Below are positions 47,101-59,100 of a stretch of DNA of 64,000 nucleotides, in pieces. The position numbers and the translations under genes were made by a program. Each line of letters starts with the position of its first letter. The first letter of the stretch is position 1. The notes beneath the pieces are model-generated. The model was not told where the DNA came from. It ran no database searches and saw only the letters and a program-made list of their open reading frames with translations. The stretch is from Hirudo medicinalis (Eukaryota; Annelida; Clitellata; Hirudinida; Hirudinidae): contig MPNW01000464.1 of the NCBI GenBank assembly GCA_011800805.1, positions 23,426 through 87,425 on the forward strand. Direction: 5' to 3'.

Positions 47101-50100
47101 GAAAATTTTAACAATTTTTGATGCTTCCAAATCTATAATATAAAACAGAAAATTCATGTGTATGTCTGTCCCAAGAACTCCTCCTCCCAAATGGTGATTG
47201 GTAGCGACTTGAAACTGTTACACATCATTCTCTATGTCATTAGTAGGTCAACCATGCTATTTTCAATTTTCATCTTTCAAGTTTTCCAGCTTTCACTTTT
47301 TCCTAAATTGCATACCAGAGACATACCATTAGACTTTAAACTGTCTAATGTTTTAAAATTCTTCATTTTATAATTGCACAGTAGGGCATTTCATGATATA
47401 ATGCAAAAAATAAATATTTTTAATTTTCAAAGTGCACCCATTCCATGCTATTAAACAAATGAAAACAAACTAAAAAAAAAAACAAATGTTTGCATACATT
47501 TTATAAAATTTGAACCCACCTAGTTTGAATATCATTCCATGTTGGGAAATTTAACTAAACATATATCAAATGTGTTTTCTGTGTTCATTATTCATCTAAA
47601 GAATAATTTTTCTCAACTGAAACTGTTTTTGTATTGATGAATGCTTATGCCTTTAAATTTAACAAAAAACATTCCACATTGCACTGGGATGATAAACTTG
47701 TTCCTGACATTCGATAAGAAAACAAAGAACATCTGGGAATTTTTGTTTCAGGCATGCCTGAATATGAACAAGGTAAACTTGCTACTCCTGTCATCACTAA
47801 AACTTCAGGTGAAGAGTAAGCAAAAGCTACTTTTGCCATGGGATCTTGTAAATCATGGTTGAGCATTAGTTTTTGATACAATAGCATCAAACTCTGGAAG
47901 AAAGATTGGTGCATGTGTTCTATGTAATAGCATGGGAGGGGTGCAATTGTAAAATTTGAAAATATTTTTTTGCCTTTACCCTATTGCATAGTTTATTCAG
48001 AAGATGTAAACACTCTCATTAAGCTGTTGCTATATGGATCATTTCTTAACTGAATCCATTACCAATTTGACATTTCTTGCAATTGTTTGACCATATATTA
48101 AAAAGTAGAAATTTATGTTGCCATTAAATATTTGATATCTCAGCCCCATTCTCCACTACCCATCTGCCTTGTTATTCCTTATAAATTACATTCTATCTGT
48201 CTCATCACAGCAAACAAATTGTCAAATTGGCAAATTGTCAGTAACTTCTTCAATCAGAATCAAAGGGGATTAAGGCAGAAAAAATCCTTGACCTATTCTC
48301 TAGAACTTTACATTGCATTGCTGGTATGGTTTGAAAGTCATTTAGCTTTATGCCTTAAAATATGTACTGAAGATACAAATATTATATATCGAAAAAACAA
48401 TATCCTAAATTTATTGTAAATTTTTAATACTTAATTTGTATTGTTTTGATGTTATTGTTGTGGTGGTGTAATAATTAGGATAATTAATATATATATATAT
48501 TATCAAGTTTAGGTAATTATTATATAATATTATATTCAGAATCTGTTATTATTGTCCCCCAAGTGGAAAAGTTGTTATATTAGATTAATCAATAATTAAT
48601 TAATTCCTCACCCAAGTCGGTCAATCATACTTCATAGTTAAAGGTAATAAATGAACGTAGTAGTAAGGATATAACATTGGAAACGTGGATTAAAGAACCA
48701 TAATGGCACAAGATATAGATATTACTGAACAGGTTAGGGTACTCATGGAAGAATACGAGGAATATTGTCATCGGAGAGACAAGGAAAATCGTCGGAGAGA
48801 TGATGAAAGCTGTCAGAATTATGAACAAATGTTCAAGTTACTTGAAAGCATATTGCAGCCTATTCAGAAGTCAAATGCAGAAGTAGCTGTACTAGTAAAT
48901 GCAGTAGTAGGGCTGATGGGAGAAGTGCCAGAATTCAGCGATTATGTAGAATCTGTTAGTGGCTGAAAGCAGAAAAAGTTGAAAAGTTAGTAGTAGCAGA
49001 AATGGACAGCCTGCATACCACAAGCCTTTTGAGCTATCTGCTATCATAAAAAGCAGAAGCAGTGGGATAAAGGCGAGCGATTTGTTAAGGAGTCTTATGA
49101 GGAACATCCTACTGATTTTAAGGATCAAGGTGAGTGGCTCACACAGAACTTTGCAGATGCAGTTGCCAAAAAAAGTCAAAGGGGACTCAAAGGAGCTGGT
49201 CATGCAGAATGCTCTGTTTGAACATCAGAACATTCCCTTAGGAGTTGAGTGCACCTCTGACATAGAAGGGAGTGAGGATGAAATAGGGAGATTGGAGTGA
49301 GGATGATACAGGAGATTGGAGTGAGTATGATACAGTCATGTGGGACAGGTATAAAAGAGATAGATTCATATGAGGAAGATGGAAGTGAGGATGATATGGG
49401 AGGTGTTGTAGTGGTGTAATGATTAAGATAATATATATAATTAAGTCTAGGTAATTATTATATTGTAATATTGTATTCAGAATCTTTTATTATTGTCAAT
49501 CCCCTAAGTGGAGAAGTTATTACACTAGGTTAATCATTCCTCTCCCAAGTTGGTAACTAATACTTCCTATAGTTGTATATGGTTGTAGACAATTAAGCAA
49601 GACAATTACTTACATAGTAGTAGTAAGGATACAACATCCATGTTCATCAAAATTATTCTTAGAAGTTTTTCATTATAGTCAATTACTGGTTTGATAGTCT
49701 GAACTACTCTTGGACTCGATTAGTTTGGATAATTAATACTCTACACCAAAATGAAAGTGTGTAATTGGCCCTCAACAACAATCAATAAATCAAACCTTTT
49801 TAATGTTTAAAGTTTTGACATGAAATTAAATTCCATGTCTTGATGATTGCACATGAACATTAAAGCTTAGATTATTATTAAACATAATCTACAAACAAAA
49901 AATTTTCTTTACCAGGTTTTCTTTTTATAATTTCAAACTTTTCAATCACTTCTTGTCTTATTTCTGAGTCTGATATCATTGTAGGCTTACTAGGTTTATC
50001 AATTACTTTTTCAGCAAGCGTTTCATTGTCCTTCACAACTAGATACTATAAAAATGGCAAGCAAAAAAAAAATTAGAATAGAAATTATCTTTAAAATTAA

Positions 50101-53100
50101 CTTTGTACTCAACCTCTGAATCCTCAAAATCTGAATGATTTGTGCTTCTCTTTTTACGAATTGCAATTCGCTTCTTTGCTGACCTCTTAAAGAAAATTGA
50201 ATTAATTGCTGTGGCATTGCACTCAAACATGTATTGAATACCAACAATCCTCATTTTTTGATCTTTCCAAAGTTCTAATTGGTGGAGATAAAGCGAATAT
50301 TCATTATTAAATTTTGTAAGAACTTCTTCCTTCACCCATTCATGTTCTTCTGTCAAATCAGCTTCCCACTTTTTCAAATCCTCCTCAAAATCCATATCCT
50401 CTCTAAAATGATACATAGAAACAACTTCATGATGGACAAAATGCATTACCATTTGTACAACCTGATTATTATTAATTTTATATTTGTGTTGATGCATTTA
50501 CTAGTACTCTGTAGCATCTTTATTTCCTTCCATAGAGCCAGTAGATCTTTCAGCAACTTCCTATGCAAATCTAACTCTTCATCTCTTTGCTTCTTCACAA
50601 GTCTGCAAGAATGAATAAATCATACAGGCCTTATCATTGCTGATTTTATTTACTTGAACCTTAGTTCATTTTTGAATTTCTGTAACTCTTCTTCCTCAAA
50701 TTCTGTAGCCAGTTTATTCAGCTATAAGAAAATTAATGAAGAGTAAACCATGTATAAAATGTTAAGTGGAATATTAAATGAAATTAATATTAAATGAATC
50801 ATATTTAATGGATACCTTGATGTTTTCTTCAATTTGAAATATCGTAGATTTCAATGCATGAAACTGCAGACAATTATCAGAAAAAAAATTTGATTACAAA
50901 AATTTCAAGTCTAGCAGTGTGTTACATTGGAATCTTTAACTTTTCATACATATACCACCAATACCACAGAGAAATACCCATTCACCACACCATCAATATC
51001 ATCACTAGATGATGGATTGAAGTTACGTTTAGGACGGTTAGAGGAAGTAAATGGTTCATGGTAGGATGGCAAATAGGAAGAAATTAAAATTTACTTTTTT
51101 AAAAAGTTTTCAGCATTTTATAAAACAGTTTATTTGTGTTGTAGTTGATGAGATGAGCTTAATACAGTTAATCCTAGTGTCAAAGTTCTGACAAAAAGCT
51201 GATATCTCGCATGCTTTGGAAATTTTTTTCAAGACCTCAAACTAACCAATAACTATTGGAAATTTAACAATAAAAGTTAAAAAAAGATGAGTCTATAAAA
51301 ATTGAAGACAACTTAATTCAAAATCATAGCAAGTCTGAAATGAACCGGAAGCAGACTTCCTAATAAAATTAAAAAGTATTTGCAAATAACTGAGAAAATG
51401 GAAACATACTTTCATATTAAATAAATTCTTGACTTCGAAAAACAAACTATTAATGTCATTTGTTTTTATTATTAATTATTATTAACTATTAATTTCATTA
51501 ACAACTTTTGTCATTAACTTTTTTATTTGCACTGCAAAAACATATTTTTGGGAATTTGTATTTAATGTGCAAATAATATTTCAAAAACTCTATAAATAAC
51601 TTTTGAATCACTATTTACCTAACACTCTAAAATTTGAGCAATTTTCCCAATATATTGGATGAGATTTATCCAGAAAATCTACATCGAGCTGGGTGTATGT
51701 TCAAGCCTACCAGGTATCAGGATTTTGTGAAAAAGAACAAGAGGCATCTTCCTTGAAATCTTATGATTCTAATTTACTTACCTTAAAAGTCTAGCTTCAG
51801 CTTATATGTTCTTAATGTGACTCTGGTCACTATGAAATTCTGCTTGAATAACATTGAAATACACCACAACACTATCATGTCAATTGCATTCTAGGTAAAA
51901 GCATTTTATAGTTTAATGTGAAATCTTTCTATAAAGCTCATAAAGCACATTCTTTGTGCAATGAAGCAAAAGGGTTGTAGCATTAAACAGGTTTACATTT
52001 TGTTTTTAATGTTTTGAGTGTTATACATGTCCATATCGGAAGGGAATGCACTATGACACCCAACCATTTATATAACTACTTCCCAAAAAATCTTTAGGGG
52101 TGTCCAAGTTGAACTTGGCATACCTAATAAGGATGTGATACAAATATGGATTTTCCAAGCAAAATGTTTTAAAACAAAATGTGACATGGAACCATAAATT
52201 ATTAGCTTAGAATTATTAGAAAAATCGAAGGTATGTGCTTATAAGATTAAAAAAATGTTTTTAAATAGTGATGAATTAATGCTCATAAATTAAAAAAAAT
52301 AGTAATTGCAAAAATTTGTTACATTTAGTAAATTTTGTACTAAATGTTGTCTAAGTTCTTCAATTAGCATTTTTACAATTTCTGGTTTTAAAATGTCTTG
52401 CAAAGGAATTATATAAATATGCCATAAATCATTTATATCACCAATACAACTGGCAGTTGCACAAACTAGATGCCCTCAAAAAAAAAAAATAATAAGTTAA
52501 TTTCTAATGTGCCTTATATCATATGGAAACCTTCTTACCCTCTCATTCAAGTAATCCACAATGCAATTTTCTTCTTTTAAAGCATACAGCTGATATAGTT
52601 CTTTGAGTCTAGAGGCAAGGACATGTTCTTTGCTAAAGAGATGATGATGACTAAAACTTATACTATTTATGTCCATGTCCAACATAAATTGTTTATCCTC
52701 TCCTATGAAATGGTTATCTTGCAACTCTGGCTGCAATTAAAAAAAAACAGACACACAAATATCTATTACTAAATTTGGAACAAAGATGTTATCATAAAAT
52801 TAGACAACAAGTGCACCTTGACAAATGGAGATACAAGAAAGGCATCTTCATTAACTAATGATGGTCGATTTGATGACTCTTTGACAGGATCAATTAAACT
52901 TATAAGTCTTCCATCTTCATTGAACCATTTCATCAACTGTTTGAAACAGTTTCTTCCATTAAATGTTTTTTATTATATTTAAATCAAGCTTCTAAGAGGG
53001 AGTGGACTTAGCCAAATGTTTGTGATAATGTTGTTGCTGTGTTATTGTTAATGTTATTTAAGAAAACACCCACAAAATAATGTACTAGTGGTAGGTTTCT

Positions 53101-56100
53101 TATTGCAAAAAAGCTCAAAATAAAAATACTTTATAAAAAAAAACAACTTCGAAAACATGCCTTTATTTAACCACCCTAAAGATGTAAAGAAAAAAAGGGA
53201 AAAAATTTTTTCGATCTGAGATATGATGACCTGGGTAATATAAAATCGATGTAAAATCGACTAAAAACAACGTACCATTATTATTATTACTATTGAATTT
53301 ACTGCTATTAATAATATCATAATTATTATCAGTAATTCACACTTCAGTTCAAGAGTTAGTACCAATCACCCGACTTTATATGAAGACATCAACACGATTC
53401 CAGAAAACTCTTGCCAGCCAACTTGAACTGCAAGCATGAAGGAGACTGGGGAAACCGAAAGGACTCGGTCTCCCGAAAAGGCTAAGAAATGACAAACAAA
53501 AAAAAGACAAACAAACCCTCACTAACGATCACACATTGCGAAAGCCTGGCAAAGAACACCAGCTAACCCATGGATGTGACAAGTTTTCCATATCATATCG
53601 AAATCATACAGGAATGGACCGAAAAAAAGGGGGTTTCAGCCCTTTCCACGGCCGACAGGAGTGGAAACGGAGGCGTCGGTCTCTTTTTCAGCGAAGTGTG
53701 GCTGACACAGTACTGCTGATTAAGAAAATTAGTCCTAAAATAATAACCTATACGGAAACAAAAGTATCAGTAATCGTAGCCTACGCACCCACCGAGGACA
53801 AAGACGACAAAGAGAAAGATGCTGACCTCGAAACATCTGTCGCCTTGATCTTGCGATGATCATGGGCGATTTTAACGCACACATCGGCAAGGGCAGGCAT
53901 CATGGACTCATGGACAGGTGGCAGATACATGTACCACGAGGCAATGAACAACAACGTCACGCGTCTTCTAGACCTATGCCAAAACTACTGCTTCCAACCA
54001 GCACACAAACGTTTTCCACACAGAACTGGGAGACTCTGGACCTGGCAGCACTCGAGTGGGTCTCATGCCCAACTAGATCATATCCTTTTAAGAAGCAAAT
54101 GGATCAATTCTCTAATCAACGTGCATTCTTACAAAACTGTCAGCGTCAACTCCGACCACTGGATTGTAACCACAAACATCAAAGTGAGCCTCAGATCAAG
54201 TAAAAGCACAAAGAACCCTCGAACAAAATACAACTGGGAATTACTTAGAAACATGAAAAACTTTTGACATTGAATTAAAGAACAGATACTATGCACTCAT
54301 CGACAAAGTAGCAGACAGAAAAAACAAGGATCCATCTACTCAGAAAAGCTACGACGCATTTGTAAAATGCGGTGAAAGAAACCAGCGAAAAAGCTCTAGG
54401 AAAGAGGTGCAAACAGAGTGGACCAAGTTGGATATGGACACAAACTCTGGATGTCGAACAACAGAGACAAAGCAAGGAGAAGGTACCTTCAGCACAAAAC
54501 TCCGAGCACACGAAAACGATGGAGAGACCTCAAAACCAAACTCACAGAATCTTACAGTAAAGACGAGCAAAACCATCTACAACGACAACTAATAGCGATG
54601 GGAGTAGCAGCAAAGTACAACAAGCTTGGCAAAACTTGGGAGATTGTCAACATCTTCACCGGCAGAAACAAGAGGCAAGCCGGAAAAGTCTTGAAATTAG
54701 ACAGAACATCCAGTCAGTAGAAGAGCTGCTAGACAATTTGGCATCATACTTCAAAACTCTCTTTAAAGGTAACTCAAAAACACTTGGATCTAGACATAGA
54801 TGGACCTTTTCATCGTGTCAGAGTTAGACAAGGCCATCAACTCACACACAATGGCAAATCGCCCGGGATAGACAGCTGCGTCGTCTCAAGGATCAAGTTC
54901 GATGGAAAATTCATTCAACAATATTTACGACACAGCTGCAATGAAGTACTCAAGAACGTTGTGCCCATATAATGGACAAACAATATTGTCGTGCCGGTTC
55001 CCAAGAAGGACAACCTGCAGCTGATGACAAACTACAGAGGCATCTCGCTCATGTCAATTTCTGCAAAAGTATACAACAAGCTGCTACTCGACCGAATAAT
55101 GCCGATGGTTGACCGGCTGATTAGGCCAAAACAAGCGGGCTTCAGAAAAGCAGTTGTATCCAGAAAATTCATATAATTCTTCGCAACCAGGAGGGCATAT
55201 CATCTAAGAGCCTGTCACTGGTTATCACCTTCATCAATTTCAAGAATATCCTTTGACTTTGTAAACCGCAACACCATGTTTGCAATACTATGCCACTACC
55301 GGAAAAGCTGGTAAAAGCTATCCAACTGCTCTACAAGGGCTCAACTAGCTGAGTCCTCATTGACAGTAAGATGTCAAAGGAATTCAACATCTCGACTGGA
55401 GTTCTGCAAGGTGCCCCCTTACTCTTCATCATAGTGATAGACTATGTCATGAAACGAAGCCAAAATGATCGTGGTATAACGATCATGACACATCTGAGGA
55501 AATCTAGCAGGCATCCAGCCTTACGACTAAACGACCTTGATAGTCGAGGTACCTCATAACTGTGCCGATGACATGGCGCTCATGGAGAGCGGTATAGTGC
55601 AGGCGCAAGAAAAGCTTGAGGACACCAGCAAATGGGCCAATAAAGTCTTGGGATAACTATAGACAAAACAAAGTTTAACGCCATAGGAACAAATGAACAA
55701 GAATTGCTGAATTGGGGGAAACCTAGAATGAGTGGATGACTTGGAATACCTTGCAACAGAAGAGAATGACCTGCGAATTAGAAAAGGCCAAGCCCAGGCT
55801 GCTTTTTGGGAGCTCAAGAAAATATGGGTTTCCAAACAGACAAGCATTCAACTCAAGCTGCAAATCTTTCAGGCCTCATTTGTCTCAATCCTGCTCTATG
55901 GAAATGAAACGTGGAGATCATTCTCTCTGAGCAAACTAAGCAAATGACAAACCAAATCAATACCTTTGCAACTAACTGCTACCAAATAATGATTGTCTTG
56001 AAACACAAGCATGGCATCCATAACGAGGAACTCTACAAAAGATTAAACCAGATCCCTCTAGCTCTCGCAGCAATATACAGACAGCTAACTTGGGAGGGAC

Positions 56101-59100
56101 ATATACTCAGGAGAAAAGGCAAGGAACTGATAAAAAGGTATGCTTTCTAAGAACCCGAGGAACAAATGGGCAAAAGAAGGGTTGGAATACCAAGGGAACA
56201 ATTTGTAAAGTAAGTTTAATAAAAAGCCACCTGAAATGGGGTGATGCACTCACAGCTGAGGAGCTCACAGGTGAGGGGGTGCGCAAAGTGGAGTGAACTT
56301 GCGATTGCTTGCACCTTCTATCAAGGGGAGTAATCCCAAGAAAAGCTATAATGCATCTGACCGATGATGATGATGATGATTCACACTTTCATTTCTTCAT
56401 GGAGCTCTCAAAACTTGTGATAGTGCACTATCATAAAAAGTCAGAAAAGTAGCTTGTAACAGGGCATTGACATTTGCATTGACTTTGAATAATTATCACA
56501 TTTTAATGGTCGTATGATTAAGATAAGGACTAACTGCAAGGCCTGTGCTCATGATTGAGAAGTATGCTGATCTAGTGAGTATTGAGTATTGAGTATATAG
56601 TGGACATTGATTATCCTCTCAGTAATTACAATGAACATTTTGTCCATGAAAAGAAGCAACTGGTGGACAGTAGAATTGTTCCAGTTATGTTAGCTTTAAA
56701 AAACTAATTTAGTTAATAAAGAATTTAAAAATGAAAAAATAAGAAAATTAACTTAATAATGACAATTTACCCAAAGTTGAAAGCAAAAATAAAACGAAAG
56801 TTAAAATTATAATTTAAAAATAAATTTTGAATGTTGAAAATGAAATCAATTCAAAAATTTTTGTTCGTAAAAATACTTTGTTTACACGATTACATAGCCC
56901 TACTTTTGGAAGAAAGTCTGTATGTGTTTTGTTGCTTGTAGTGCTATCATGTTTAAGCCAGGTAGTGGTCGCAAGATTAGTCATCCTGTGTAGAAGTATT
57001 TCAAGTATAATGCTCTGAAGGAGGTGCCAACTTGCATTGTTGAGGGATGCAATCGAGAAATAAAAGGAAGGAATGCCACATCACCACATCAAAAGAAAGG
57101 AGAATTATCAATTGATATCTGCTTCTATGACGAAATCAATTGGAGATCAACCAGCAGTAGACGATATTTTGAAGTAAACATTCAAGTGAAAGAGATCAAG
57201 ACTAAAATATGTTCAAGAAACATATGAAAGTATGGCAATATTTCTGATTGATGCATTAACTATAACATCCGTAATTGAATATCGTTTTTTCAAGAATATC
57301 GTGGAACGAGTCTATCCCAGTTGCGAGTTGCCAGGAAGAAAGAAAGAGGGAATGATGAGTGATCTGGCTAGCCACATTTCTGCACAGATAAGGGATGACT
57401 TAAAGTCTGTGACAGCCATAGTTATTGCAATGGATTGTTGCACTTCAAAGATCCCATGTTGCTATATCAGCAGCTTTCTCAAGATTAAGTAAATTCCCTA
57501 CATGTTCCACATAATATTTTGAAAGTTCCCTATCCTCATAGTGGTGAGGTACTAGCAAAGGTGTTAAATGATTACATGGAAAGCTGGGGGCTTTGATCAA
57601 CAACAAGTCTTGATGACCACAACTGACAATGCCAGCAATATGATTGAAGCAGAGAAGATATTAGGAGAAATGAATGAGAAGGATGATGAGAGCATTTGAA
57701 GACAGTGACATTGACATTGGGGATACTGGAGATGAATTTGTGCTAATTAAAGAGAATGGCGTGTTTGGCACACCATTCAGTTAGTCTACAAAGACATTCG
57801 TAAAATTAGAATTTCCTCCTCGTTACAAAAAACTAGAGGTGTTGTTAAAATAGTCAGACTGTCTTTGGTAATGACACAGGAACTGATCATGCCTAGCCAA
57901 AGAGAGGCTTTAATGGACTATTCAGCAAGATGGGATTCAACTTACCTTATGGTCCATAGGCTAAATTAGCTAAGAGGATTTGGAAAACCTATGAAATGTT
58001 TCATATAATTTAATAAAATGATTTAAACAATTTTTGGACCTTTTGACCTTCGACTGTTTTGTTTTTCAGTTAAAAAAACTCGAAAATTAACTTCTAAGCA
58101 ACTTAAAATTAGGACAAGTTAAAGTTAAAGTGATAATAAGGCTAAGAATACAATTATAACTTAAAAATGTAAAAGGTAGTTACTTATAACTTAAGAATAC
58201 TGAAAGATCAAGTTATGGAACAACTCTAGTGGTCAGATCGCCTTCCCACAAAGATTATTTGAGAAAGTGTTAGAATTATGAAGACATTGTCCTAAGCAGT
58301 TGTTGTGACCCCTATGTAAGATTTTAGAGATGAGCCAGAAGTTCTCTTCCAAAGCAGAATAAGCCAAAGGCTAAGAATACAATTATAACTTAAAAGTATG
58401 AAAGTTAGTTACTTATAACTTAAGAATACCAAAAGATCAAGTTATGGAACAACTCTATTGGACAGATCGCCATCCCACAAAGATTATCTGAGAAAGTGTT
58501 AGGATTATGATGAAGATATTGTCCCAAGCAGTTGATGTGACCCTATGTAAGATTTTAGAGATGAGCCAGAAGTTCTCTTCCAAAGCAGAAAAAGCCAAAG
58601 AAATCTAGGATGTCAGCCTGAACAAACCTACCATCCCTAGAGACATCAAATTAATTTTCATAATGATTTTTTTGAAATTGGAGTAAATGTTGCATCACAG
58701 TATTCTTGAGGCACAAATTATCAAATGGTATAATGAAGAAACAAAGATAAACAACTCTGTAAGAATCTATATCCACTTCTTCATCTTTTCCTCTACTTTT
58801 CTCTGTGATTAATCGGTTTTCCACTCTGTTCAAACTCCAATCTTCTACTTGAGGCCTATGTCCAACATAATAACCTTCTTTTTTCAGATCTCTTCTATCA
58901 CCAGCAATGAAAAACCTTTTGTTTGCTAGTAGTGAAATGACCAGGTCATCATTTAATGAAGCCAAACAAAGGCTGCATAAACTAGCAAACCTGGCAAAGA
59001 TGAAGGATAACAGTAATGAAATATTTCAGATTCCTTGTGAAAAGAATAGACAGGTCCCTCTAAGAAATAAGGCATCCAGATATCTTCCAGAATTTCATAA

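Noticed and set aside
50039..50497. 152-codon minus-strand frame as a single small gene
   Set aside because: It is CC2D2A coiled-coil exon sequence read through an intron; the splice sites at about 50,462 and 50,400 restore the family alignment.
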